Assembly: GCA_047611425.1 (NCBI GenBank) | Contig: JBLFWJ010000008.1 | Span: 1-37,766 of the forward strand | Direction: 5' to 3' | DNA length: 37,766 nt | Source of the DNA: JBLFWJ01 sp047611425 | GTDB lineage: Bacteria; Bacteroidota; Bacteroidia; UBA10329 | Shown: piece after piece, positions 24,121 to 32,314 of the stretch | How positions within the stretch are numbered: position 1 is the stretch's first letter | How the letters are laid out: each line of letters starts with the position of its first letter | The notes under the pieces: generated by a model | Told to the model about the DNA's origin: nothing | Seen by the model: the letters and a program-made list of their open reading frames with translations, nothing else | The model's database searches: none | Made by a program: the position numbers and the translations under genes

Positions 24121-25212
24121 ATGTCTGATACCGCAACCATGACCAAAGTCCATAATTTCTCAGCTGGGCCGTGCATTCTTCCGCAGGAAGTTTTAAAGCA
24201 GGCTAGTGAATCCGTTGTCAACTTTAATGATCTTAACTTATCACTAATTGAGTTAAGCCACAGAAGTAAGGATGTGGTAGCCATGGTAGATCATGCTGTT
24301 GCTCTTGTAAAGGAGTTGCTAAATGTGCCAGAAGGTTACTCAGTTTTGTTTCTGCAAGGAGGAGCTAGCATGCAATTCTACATGGCTGGATTAAACCTTC
24401 TTAAAGAAGGCGGAACTGCCGGATATGTAGATACGGGTGCTTGGGCAAACAAGGCGATTAAAGAGGTTAAGAAAATCGGAAATGTTGCTGTTTTGGCATC
24501 TTCCAAAGATTCTAACTACAACTTCATTCCTAAGAATGTAGCCGTACCAAACAACTTGGATTACCTCCATATTACTACCAACAACACGATTTACGGAACA
24601 GAATATCATCACGTACCTGAAACTTCAGTTGTGCGTGTTGCAGATATGAGTTCGGACATTTTCAGTCGTCCGATAAACGTGAGCGATTATGGTTTGATCT
24701 ACGCAGGAGCACAGAAAAATATGGGCCCGGCAGGGGTAACGCTTGCCATTGTAAAGGACAGTCTCCTTGGAAAAACAGGAAGAGACATTCCATCCATGTT
24801 GGATTATCAGATTCATTCTGATAAGGAATCAATGTTCAATACACCTCCAGTTTTCGCGATTTATGTGAGCATGTTGACACTCCAATGGTTGAAAGACAAT
24901 GGCGGTGTTAGTTGGATAGATGGTGTAAATCAGCAAAAGGCTGATCTTATTTATAACGAGATTGATTCCAATCCTCTTTTTGTTGGAACAGCTGCCAAAG
25001 AAGACAGATCAAGAATGAACGTTTGCTTCCTTTTGAATGACGAGTCATTAGAGGCGGAATTCAACGAGATGTGGGCTGCCGTCAATATCAACGGAATAAA
25101 AGGCCACCGTTCTGTTGGAGGTTACCGAGCAAGTATTTACAACGCAATGCCTTTGAGCAGTGTGCAAGTTTTGGTAAACGTGATGAGGGATCTTGCCAAA
25201 AAGCACGCATAA
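24121..25212 (+). CDS. serC: Phosphoserine aminotransferase
   Basis: Converts 3-phosphohydroxypyruvate and glutamate to phosphoserine and 2-oxoglutarate, the second step of serine synthesis; it also serves pyridoxine synthesis in some bacteria. The 363 residues begin with NFSAGPCILP (12-21), the family signature. QGGASMQF (79-86) binds the PLP phosphate, and Lys199 in YAGAQKNMGPAG forms the PLP Schiff base. The C-terminus contains GHRSVGGYRASIYNAM. The ATG at 24121 is used here; an ATG at 24139 would remove six residues and fits the family start equally well. First gene of an operon with serA and DUF1015. Confidence 0.97.
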   Translation: MSDTATMTKVHNFSAGPCILPQEVLKQASESVVNFNDLNLSLIELSHRSKDVVAMVDHAVALVKELLNVPEGYSVLFLQGGASMQFYMAGLNLLKEGGTAGYVDTGAWANKAIKEVKKIGNVAVLASSKDSNYNFIPKNVAVPNNLDYLHITTNNTIYGTEYHHVPETSVVRVADMSSDIFSRPINVSDYGLIYAGAQKNMGPAGVTLAIVKDSLLGKTGRDIPSMLDYQIHSDKESMFNTPPVFAIYVSMLTLQWLKDNGGVSWIDGVNQQKADLIYNEIDSNPLFVGTAAKEDRSRMNVCFLLNDESLEAEFNEMWAAVNINGIKGHRSVGGYRASIYNAMPLSSVQVLVNVMRDLAKKHA

Positions 25213-25242
25213 TTCAATTCAATAGTTTCTTAAGAGAAGGTC

Positions 25243-26196
25243 ATGAAAATTTTAGCTAACGATGGAATTCACCCAGCAGGAAAGCAATTGCTTGAAGATG
25301 CTGGACACACCGTAATCACTGATAAAGTTGATCAAGCAGATCTTGCATCCTATTTAAAGGATGAGCAGGTTTCGGCTCTTTTGGTGAGAAGTGCCACTAA
25401 AGTGAACAAGGCGGAATTGGATAGTTGGGATGGATTGAAAGTGATCGGTCGGGCTGGAGTTGGAATCGATAATATCGATTCTGGCTACGCAAAAGAGATC
25501 GGCATTGCTGTCGTGAATACACCAGCTGCTTCATCACAATCTGTTGCAGAATTGGCATTGGCCAAGATGCTCACTATCTCAAGATTCTTGCAGGACTCGA
25601 ATCGAAAGATGCCGGCAACTGGTAGTACCGAATTTGGTGCTTTAAAGAAAAGCTACGCGAAAGGAGCAGAGCTTCAAGGCGCAACACTTGGTGTGATTGG
25701 ATTCGGAAGAATCGGTCAGTGTTTGGCCAAAATGGCCCTTGGAATGGGAATGAAAGTAGTGGCTCACGACCCATTCGTTGAGTCTGTGGATCTTCATTTA
25801 GATATTGCCGGAACTTCTGGGGTTGATGTAAACATCAAGAGTTCGACTTTTGAAGAAGTACTTGCACAGAGTGATTTCCTTTCGCTCCACGTGCCTAAGC
25901 CAAAAGAAGGTTCATTGATCGGCCAAGCGGAGTTTGCAAAAATGAAAGACGGAGCTGTAATCGTTAATTGTGCCCGTGGTGGTGTGATCAACGAGAATGA
26001 TCTTATAGCTGCACTTGATTCTGGAAAATTGATGGGTGCTGGTTTGGATGTTTTCGAAAATGAACCTACTCCAGATGCTCGTTTGCTTCACCATTCGAAG
26101 ATCAGTTTGACGCCCCATATCGGTGCATCAACAAACGCTGCGCAAAATCGAATCGGAACCGAATTGGCCGAAAAAGTAATGGCCAACTTGGGTTGA
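25243..26196 (+). CDS. serA: D-3-phosphoglycerate dehydrogenase, short form
   Basis: Oxidises 3-phosphoglycerate to 3-phosphohydroxypyruvate with NAD, the first step of serine synthesis. The 317 residues hold the catalytic and nucleotide-binding domains only: GFGRIG at 153-158 binds NAD, and the catalytic residues are Arg245 (NCARGG), Glu274 and His292 (TPHIGAS). The C-terminal ACT domain that gives serine feedback in the E. coli enzyme (about 410 residues) is absent, so control must be of another kind. It starts 30 bases after serC and ends 1 base before the DUF1015 ATG. A serB phosphatase is not in this window. Confidence 0.95.
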   Translation: MKILANDGIHPAGKQLLEDAGHTVITDKVDQADLASYLKDEQVSALLVRSATKVNKAELDSWDGLKVIGRAGVGIDNIDSGYAKEIGIAVVNTPAASSQSVAELALAKMLTISRFLQDSNRKMPATGSTEFGALKKSYAKGAELQGATLGVIGFGRIGQCLAKMALGMGMKVVAHDPFVESVDLHLDIAGTSGVDVNIKSSTFEEVLAQSDFLSLHVPKPKEGSLIGQAEFAKMKDGAVIVNCARGGVINENDLIAALDSGKLMGAGLDVFENEPTPDARLLHHSKISLTPHIGASTNAAQNRIGTELAEKVMANLG

Positions 26197-26197
26197 A

Positions 26198-27439
26198 ATG
26201 ACCCGCATTCATCCATTTAAAGGAGTTTTACCAAAGCCGACCAATGCTGATCGGGTTGTCTCGCAACCCTACGATCAATATTCTGCTGCTCGTATAGATG
26301 AGATTCTGCGCGAAAACAAGGAATCGTTTCTAAATGTGATTCGCCCGGAGGATGAAGGCGAACATTTCTTACCCAATTCGCCAGCTTTATTTGCAAAGAG
26401 TAAGCAGCGTTTCGAAGATCTGGTATCTGAAAATATTTTGCTTGTGGATAATGATCCCAGCATATACGTTTACTCCCAACATATTGGCAATAATTCCTTT
26501 ACAGGCTTGATTGCCTGTGCCTCTGTGGAGGATTACGACAATGGTACGATCAAGATCCACGAGCAAACAATTGCGCACCGCGAGCAGATTTTGCGAGATT
26601 ATTTGGAGGTGTGTGATATCAATGCGGAGCCAGTTTGCTTTACTTATCCTCGCCAAGGAAGTTTGGAGCTATTGACGGAAATTATCCGTCAAGACCCCCC
26701 ATACCTCAACTTTAAAACCGATGATGGAAAGCGACACGAGTTGTGGCGAATTTCAGATGAAAAATGGATTGCCAAATTTCAAGAGAAATTCAATCTCATG
26801 GAGCACATCTACATTGCAGATGGGCATCATAGAAGTGCTTCAAGTGCGCTATTGGCGCACGATCATTGGGCAGAAGGTGAGAAGATTACTGGTGACGAAC
26901 CGTACAACTATTTCCTAGGCATTTTCTTTCCAGATGATCAGCTAAAGATCTATGAATTCAACCGTGTGGTTACCGACCTTGGTAACCTTGGGGTGGGTGA
27001 ATTCTTAGAATACCTTGAAAAGGATTTCAAGGTTGAGAAGAAGGACGATATTGGAATCAAGCCTGAATATCAGGGGCATTTTGGAATGTACTTAATGGGT
27101 ACTTGGTATCGACTGACCTACAAAGGGAGACGTAGTTCTGAAAGCGTAAAAGCCTTGGATGTTTCAATTCTCTCAGACCACATTCTTACACCTCTCTTGG
27201 GAATTGAAGACCTGAGAACAGACCCCCGTATTGTGTTCGTGCCTGGTTATGCAGGGCTCAATGCCTTGGAAAACAAGGTGGATAGCGGGAGCTACGATAT
27301 TGCTTTTTCACTCTATCCCGTTTCCGGTGAAGAGTTCTATGCCATCTCCGATCAGGGCAAAACCATGCCTCCAAAAAGCACTTACATCGTGCCTAAATTG
27401 CTGAGTGGCCTAACGGTTTATAGTTTGAGTAGAGGCTAA
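26198..27439 (+). CDS. DUF1015 family protein with DGHHR motif, coupled to serA
   Basis: A 413-residue cytoplasmic protein of the DUF1015 (COG4198) family, beginning with PFKGVLPKP and having the conserved PYDQYS (24-29), NVIRPEDE (46-53) and EQTIAHREQI (122-131) blocks. IADGHHRSASSALL at 206-219 carries DGHHR at 208-212. The same motif occurs in ParB/sulfiredoxin-fold proteins such as the ADP-dependent serine kinase SerK and the free-serine kinase SbnI (established for those; from memory). Its position, 1 base after serA, supports a role with serine or phosphoserine. A serine kinase or related phosphotransfer activity is inference, not shown. Confidence 0.85.
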   Translation: MTRIHPFKGVLPKPTNADRVVSQPYDQYSAARIDEILRENKESFLNVIRPEDEGEHFLPNSPALFAKSKQRFEDLVSENILLVDNDPSIYVYSQHIGNNSFTGLIACASVEDYDNGTIKIHEQTIAHREQILRDYLEVCDINAEPVCFTYPRQGSLELLTEIIRQDPPYLNFKTDDGKRHELWRISDEKWIAKFQEKFNLMEHIYIADGHHRSASSALLAHDHWAEGEKITGDEPYNYFLGIFFPDDQLKIYEFNRVVTDLGNLGVGEFLEYLEKDFKVEKKDDIGIKPEYQGHFGMYLMGTWYRLTYKGRRSSESVKALDVSILSDHILTPLLGIEDLRTDPRIVFVPGYAGLNALENKVDSGSYDIAFSLYPVSGEEFYAISDQGKTMPPKSTYIVPKLLSGLTVYSLSRG

Positions 27440-27455
27440 GACCTATCTTCGCTAC

Positions 27456-27746
27456 ATGCGATTTCTCGTATCGGAGCATAAAGCATTTCTGGCTGAGATA
27501 GAAAAGTCTTGCCTTACAAAAGAGCGATTCTCTTTTTTGAAAAAAGGCGGGGTTCTCTTTGTGAATTGTGAAAACTATGAGCCGAAATTCTCATTTCACC
27601 GAAAAAAAGAAACCATCCTTAACGATGAGAATCTATGGGAAAAGAAGGTGGCCTACCATTTTGATAAACCTTCTAAAAGTTCGGTGCAAACCGATTGGGA
27701 TGGAATTCTCTTCGCCTTTGGGATTTGGCTGAGTGGAATCAAATAG
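27456..27746 (+). CDS. Small uncharacterised protein at the end of the serine operon
   Basis: A 96-residue protein beginning MRFLVSEHKAFLAEIEKSC, with a basic middle (FHRKKETILND) and a hydrophobic C-terminus (GILFAFGIWLSGIK). I recognise no family. It starts 16 bases after the DUF1015 stop on the same strand and ends 6 bases before a convergent gene, so it fits as the last gene of the serC operon. The final hydrophobic segment is short and may be an amphipathic or buried helix. Base composition looks like its neighbours. That it is truly coding is likely from its position but not proven. Confidence 0.55.
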   Translation: MRFLVSEHKAFLAEIEKSCLTKERFSFLKKGGVLFVNCENYEPKFSFHRKKETILNDENLWEKKVAYHFDKPSKSSVQTDWDGILFAFGIWLSGIK

Positions 27747-27752
27747 GCAAGA

Positions 27753-28160
27753 TCAAACCTGCTCGTCCAGAATGCTTTTAATGTTGGGTCTGAAGTATTT
27801 ATTACCCTTCATCACTTTGCCATCTTCCCGATAAATGGGCTGGCCATTCTCATCCAACTTACTCATGTTGCTACGGTGGATTTCGTCAAAAATGTCAGCT
27901 ATTTTGTGTTGTAGACCATGTTTGCAGATACTGCCGTAAAGGATGTACATCATGTCGCCCAACGCATCTGCAATTTCTACCAAATTCCCGTCCTTACAAG
28001 CTTGTAGATACTCTTCGTTTTCTTCGGCCATAAGCTTAAAACGAAGATTGTAATCCGATTCGGAAAGATTGTGTTCGGGTTTGTCATTGTTTCCAATACC
28101 GAATACATCATGAAAATCGTAAACGGACATAATCCGTTTCTTAAGGCCGCAGTCTTCCAT
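27753..28160 (-). CDS. NTP pyrophosphohydrolase domain protein (MazG/HisE-like all-alpha fold)
   Basis: A 135-residue cytoplasmic protein with the all-alpha NTP pyrophosphohydrolase motifs: EENEEY at 46-51 and EIADALGDMMYIL at 62-74, whose acidic residues bind Mg-nucleotide. Members split nucleoside triphosphates or related compounds to monophosphate and pyrophosphate and often clean up non-canonical nucleotides. The substrate is unknown here. The ATG at 28160 gives a ten-residue basic leader before MSVYDFHDVF; the ATG at 28130 is an alternative start closer to the conserved part. It starts 14 bases after the lipoprotein stop, so the two form a small operon. Confidence 0.87.
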   Translation of the reverse strand: MEDCGLKKRIMSVYDFHDVFGIGNNDKPEHNLSESDYNLRFKLMAEENEEYLQACKDGNLVEIADALGDMMYILYGSICKHGLQHKIADIFDEIHRSNMSKLDENGQPIYREDGKVMKGNKYFRPNIKSILDEQV

Positions 28161-28174
28161 TTTAGTTGAATTAG

Positions 28175-28939
28175 TTATTGGTAATAATAATACCGAACCG
28201 AGGATGATTCAAAACCTGCAACCTCCGTTTTTTCAATCAGTTTTCCCAGTTGATTAAAGGTGTTGGTAACCACCAGAATCGTGTCGCTAACTGCCGACCT
28301 GCGAACGTTTTGTTCAATTTGATTCAAATCGTTCAAGTCAATATTGTCGGTATGAATCAGTAAATGTTGAGGTGTTTTTTTCCTGACGCGAACTTTATTG
28401 TTGTCAAAGAATTCATATTGGTGATAGCCAATTAAGCTTGAATCGGCAGTGTAACTACTGATCCGATTCAAGGTGCCATCAAAATCATATCTGTAATCTT
28501 CAAATCGTAGGATTTCATCACCATCTTGAACCAGAACTTTAACTCGTTTTCCATTATCGAAATCGCAGAATTTAATCGAGTCAATTTCTGCTCCTGCGAA
28601 GTAAGCTATCGAACTGATTGAATCTTGGTCGTTGTAAGAATATGATATTGCTTTTTCTTCTCCGTTAATCGTTTCGCGTTCGGTTAAGATTAAACCATCT
28701 TTATACGTGTATCGAACGGTTCGTTTTACCGTTCCGTTTAAATCGATAAAATCAGTAACTAAAGATTTTCCACCATCAGAATACATGTAGTCAACGGTGC
28801 CAACCGCATCGTCATTCTTCAATCTGAACTCAGAACAAATTCTCCCGAATAAGGCGTTATCCGTTTCGCATGGAACCACCAGATCCGTGGTGCAGGATGA
28901 GCACAAAATCATAGCAATCAAATAAAAGAGATTCCTCAT
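28175..28939 (-). CDS. Hypothetical lipoprotein
   Basis: A 254-residue protein with a lipoprotein signal (MRNLFYLIAMILCSSC, lipidated Cys16 or possibly Cys13). The mature part has repeated short strand patterns such as VRYTYKDGLILTERETINGE and YSYNDQDSISSIAYF, resembling the YD/RHS-like repeats often found in Bacteroidota lipoproteins. No catalytic motif is seen. It is probably anchored at the outer membrane. It heads a two-gene unit with the NTP pyrophosphohydrolase and is divergent from the phosphatase gene, 50-83 bases away. Confidence 0.8.
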   Translation of the reverse strand: MRNLFYLIAMILCSSCTTDLVVPCETDNALFGRICSEFRLKNDDAVGTVDYMYSDGGKSLVTDFIDLNGTVKRTVRYTYKDGLILTERETINGEEKAISYSYNDQDSISSIAYFAGAEIDSIKFCDFDNGKRVKVLVQDGDEILRFEDYRYDFDGTLNRISSYTADSSLIGYHQYEFFDNNKVRVRKKTPQHLLIHTDNIDLNDLNQIEQNVRRSAVSDTILVVTNTFNQLGKLIEKTEVAGFESSSVRYYYYQ

Positions 28940-29022
28940 TCGGTGCGAAAATAGAAATAAGGTATGGCTAAGAATGTCTTCACCTGATCATGAGGATTGA
29001 TCGTAGATTTGTTTCCCATTCA

Positions 29023-30693
29023 ATGAAGCTTTTATTTCTTCCCTTCTTATTATCTGCATCCTTCACTTGCGCACAATCTGTAACCAGGGGACCATATCTC
29101 CAGTTTCCGACAGATCAAAGTATGATTGTTCGTTGGCGAACCGATGTGCCAACGCAAAGTAGGGTGCATTATAACACGTCAATTGCGGGCCTTGCTTCGC
29201 AATATACGGGCACGCCAGCATTGGTGACTGATCATAGCGTAACACTCAATTTCTTGCAGCCGCTAACCGAATATTTCTTCGGAGTAAGCGATGGAATCAA
29301 TATTATTTCTGGCGAAGATTCAACCCATCGCTTTACAACTTGGCCAACCCCAGGTGGTACAGAACCTGTGCGTGCATGGGTGATTGGAGACTTTGGAAAA
29401 GGCAATGCCGAGCAAATGCAAGTGAAACAATCCTTTATTGATGAGTTTGGAGATGACATGCCCAATTTTTGGATTTGGTTGGGCGACAATGCTTATGAAA
29501 GTGGCAGTGATCAGGAGTTTCAAGACAAGGTTTTTGGAACCAATTCAAATTACCACCCGATGTTTACCAGAATGCCTTTTCTCCCATGTCCTGGTAATCA
29601 CGATTATTTGTCCGTAATGTCTCCGGCATTAACGATCAATCCACCGGATCAAGATGGGCCGTATTTCGACATTGTGGACGTACCAACTAATGGTGAAATG
29701 GGAGGTGTGCCATCTGGCTACGAACTTTACTATTCCTACGATTATGGAAATGTGCACTTCCTCTCTTTAAACTCCGAGATTGGATCCATCTTTTCAGGAT
29801 CGGATGATTGGATCGGATCAAGTCCTTTCAATTCATTTTCATCATCGCCCTTTACCCAGTGGTTGCATAATGATTTGCAAGCCAATGATAAACCGTGGGT
29901 GGTTGCCTATTTCCATCAGCCGCCACACACTGATGGCTCACATGATTCTGATGCTTTTTGGGAAATCTACATGGAGGCCATGCGTGAGAATATCTGCCCA
30001 ATTCTCGAAAACTATGGAGTTGATGTTGTCTATTCTGGCCACAGTCATGTTTACGAGCGATCGTATTTGATCAATGGCTTCTTCGGGGAGCCCAGTGATT
30101 TCAATAGTGCAACACACATTGTAGATGGATCAAGCGGAAAGTTGAGTGATGGAACACCGTATGTAAAGTATGTGGATGGTCCAGATGAGGGTGTGGGCAC
30201 CGTTTACGTGGTTCAGGGAAATTCTGCGAGCAAGGACGATGATGCTAGTTTGAATCACCCTGCGCATTACTTCGGACATGGTTGTGGGACGTGTGTCGGT
30301 TCTTCCGTTTTTGAAGTGAATGGGGATACTCTAACTGGGAGATATTTGGCAGCAACAGGTGAATTTTTGGATGATTTCACCATCATCAAATCAAGTGTTG
30401 TTACCGTTGGAGATGAGACAAAATATGTCCAGCCTGAAATCAAGATTGCACCAAATCCATTTTCAGATCAAACATCAATTTCTTGGGAGTTGAATAATGT
30501 AATGGAAGGCGAGTTGCTCGTTACAGCTTTGGATGGCAGAATTGTTGCCACGTTATTTCATGGTGATTTCATCAAAACTGGTTCGATTCAAGTAAGTGCG
30601 AATGAACTTGGACTGGCCAACGGTGTTTATTTGATTAGTATTAAAACTGCCGATCGTGAGGTCGTAAAACGAATAATGAGAATAGCCGAATGA
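29023..30693 (+). CDS. Secreted purple-acid-phosphatase-like metallophosphoesterase with T9SS tail
   Basis: Likely hydrolyses phosphate esters outside the cell. A signal peptide MKLLFLPFLLSASFTCAQ is followed by a fibronectin-like N-terminal domain as in plant-type purple acid phosphatases. The metal ligands are then seen in order (numbering from 29023): GDFG (Asp123), GDNAY (Asp155, Asn156, Tyr158), GNHD (Asn192, His193), FHQPPH (His298) and GHSHVYER (His340, His342). The C-terminal 80 residues, from IAPNPFSDQTSISWEL to VKRIMRIAE, are a type A T9SS sorting domain. I chose ATG 29023 because the signal peptide begins there; ATG 28990 would add 11 residues. Its stop overlaps the next gene's ATG by 4 bases. 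Confidence 0.9.
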   Translation: MKLLFLPFLLSASFTCAQSVTRGPYLQFPTDQSMIVRWRTDVPTQSRVHYNTSIAGLASQYTGTPALVTDHSVTLNFLQPLTEYFFGVSDGINIISGEDSTHRFTTWPTPGGTEPVRAWVIGDFGKGNAEQMQVKQSFIDEFGDDMPNFWIWLGDNAYESGSDQEFQDKVFGTNSNYHPMFTRMPFLPCPGNHDYLSVMSPALTINPPDQDGPYFDIVDVPTNGEMGGVPSGYELYYSYDYGNVHFLSLNSEIGSIFSGSDDWIGSSPFNSFSSSPFTQWLHNDLQANDKPWVVAYFHQPPHTDGSHDSDAFWEIYMEAMRENICPILENYGVDVVYSGHSHVYERSYLINGFFGEPSDFNSATHIVDGSSGKLSDGTPYVKYVDGPDEGVGTVYVVQGNSASKDDDASLNHPAHYFGHGCGTCVGSSVFEVNGDTLTGRYLAATGEFLDDFTIIKSSVVTVGDETKYVQPEIKIAPNPFSDQTSISWELNNVMEGELLVTALDGRIVATLFHGDFIKTGSIQVSANELGLANGVYLISIKTADREVVKRIMRIAE

Positions 30694-32114
30694 GAAACCT
30701 AATACTTATGATGCTGATGACCCTCGGTGGGTCTGCCGTTGCTGATATTTCAACATTAAAAGGAACGATAAGCGGGGAGGCTGACGAGACCGGATTGTTC
30801 ATTATTGATCGGTTTAATTATGGGGTTTCTGATACGTTCAAAATCGACCCAAAAGCCGGCTCATTCGAAATAGAAGTTGACTTGATGTACGGGACAACCG
30901 GAACAATTCATTACAAGGATAAAACAGCATTTGTGCGATGTTTTCCAGGCAAGGTGACGAATGTTGAATTTGAGGGTGATTTCCTAGAATCAACCCTAAC
31001 ATTTAATGGTGAAATGGGTGGCGTTAATAGCTTTTTCGCTTCGCTGAATGATGATGAAAAGAGCAAAGTTCAGTTGTCGTGGTTGAGTGGTCAAGCGGGT
31101 GGAGCAACCAACGTTGATGGATTGGAAATGTCGCTTTTCAAGGAAAGATCAACATTCGTTAAGAAGATGAAATCAATGGAGCTGGATGAATTCAGCCAGA
31201 CATTTATCAAGCGTCATTTTGGATATTACTATTATCTGGGTCTGCTTAATTACTCTTCAATAAAGTCTGAGAAAAACGGAATTCCGAAGGCAACAGAGAT
31301 TCCAACGGTTTCCCTCGAATCGTTGACCGATGAGATAATGAATCGTGAGTCTTCTTTGTCAAGCAACTACTTCCGAGAGTTGATTATGGAGTATGTGCGT
31401 TATATGACTTTGCGAGAGTTCGATATGATGAAGTTTGGGGATGAAAAATCAGCAATAATCGCGCGTTCAAATTTTGCAAGAGAACATTTAAAAGGAAAAT
31501 GCTTGCAGTATTATCTCGCTCAAGCGATGAGATTTAATTCGGATAAGATTCAACCCAGCGAGTTGAAAAGCACGCTTTCCAATTTAACTAAAGAGCAACC
31601 TTCAGTGGATCTACTAAAGCAAATTAGTTCTACTCTAGAAGAACGACTTTCTGCCAAGGATTCTGAAGTTGAAATCGTGCAGGAAACCAGAGGTCGTAAA
31701 TATGACCTAGAATTGACTGGATTAGACGGAAAGTCCTTTGGCTTGGATGATTTGAAGGGGAAAGTGGTTTATGTAGATATTTGGGCTAGTTGGTGCGGTC
31801 CGTGTCGTCAGATGTTTCCGTATGCAAAAAAAATGCATGAAGACCTTTCGAAGTCGGAACGAAAGAAAATTGAATTCCTCTACATTTCAATAGACAACAC
31901 AGAAACAAAATGGAAGGAGGCTCTTGAGAAATTCGATTTGCAAGGCAAGCAAGGCTTTTCGCCAGGCGGCTGGGGCTCGGATGTAACAAGAGTATTTAAG
32001 ATTAGCAGCATTCCTCGTTACCTGATTTTCAATAAAAAGGGAGAATTGGTGGATCATAATGCGCCCAGACCGGCCAATCCAGAAACGATTAAACTTCTTA
32101 GAAGTTTGCTTTAA
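30690..32114 (+). CDS. Exported thioredoxin-fold (TlpA/AhpC-TSA-like) protein with long N-terminal region
   Basis: A 474-residue protein. The N-terminal signal (MRNLILMMLMTLGGSAVA) implies export. Residues 20-330 form an uncharacterised region, beta-rich at first and helical later, as in the DUF4369-type thiol-disulfide proteins of Bacteroidota. From 335 onward comes a thioredoxin fold with WASWCGPCRQM holding Cys369 and Cys372, and cis-Pro in SSIPRYLIF. It probably reduces or isomerises disulfides in periplasmic proteins. Its ATG overlaps the stop of the phosphatase gene (ATGA), so the two are cotranslated; the phosphatase may be a substrate, but this is only inferred. A hairpin about 105 bases downstream probably ends transcription. 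Confidence 0.88.
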   Translation: MRNLILMMLMTLGGSAVADISTLKGTISGEADETGLFIIDRFNYGVSDTFKIDPKAGSFEIEVDLMYGTTGTIHYKDKTAFVRCFPGKVTNVEFEGDFLESTLTFNGEMGGVNSFFASLNDDEKSKVQLSWLSGQAGGATNVDGLEMSLFKERSTFVKKMKSMELDEFSQTFIKRHFGYYYYLGLLNYSSIKSEKNGIPKATEIPTVSLESLTDEIMNRESSLSSNYFRELIMEYVRYMTLREFDMMKFGDEKSAIIARSNFAREHLKGKCLQYYLAQAMRFNSDKIQPSELKSTLSNLTKEQPSVDLLKQISSTLEERLSAKDSEVEIVQETRGRKYDLELTGLDGKSFGLDDLKGKVVYVDIWASWCGPCRQMFPYAKKMHEDLSKSERKKIEFLYISIDNTETKWKEALEKFDLQGKQGFSPGGWGSDVTRVFKISSIPRYLIFNKKGELVDHNAPRPANPETIKLLRSLL

Positions 32115-32219
32115 GTAAGACAGCATTTTTTGAATTGGCAACCCTTCTCAGCCATTCTCTATTCATAAGGCAACCTAAAAAACGTGTCTCCGTCTTTAAT
32201 GTAAGTTTTCCACTTTTTC

Positions 32220-32279
32220 AAGGGAGTCAACCGGTTGTTTCTAGCCCTCTTTAACAACCCGACTCCCTTACTTTTTTTT
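32220..32279 (+). terminator. Strong intrinsic terminator before the hybrid kinase gene
   Basis: AAGGGAGTC at 32220-32228 pairs exactly with GACTCCCTT at 32261-32269; inside it, GGTTGTT (32233-32239) pairs with AACAACC (32253-32259). A run of eight T follows at 32272-32279. This is a two-part stem with a small internal loop. It should end the phosphatase-thioredoxin operon. Confidence 0.85.
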
Positions 32280-32314
32280 CCTAAATTGGTACTGGCCGTG
32301 GAGGCCATATAACA

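Noticed and set aside
29004..29011. Perfect TAGATTTG promoter element upstream of the phosphatase gene
   Set aside because: It leaves only about 12 bases to the ATG at 29023 and has no TTG at 17-23 bases upstream, so chance is more likely.
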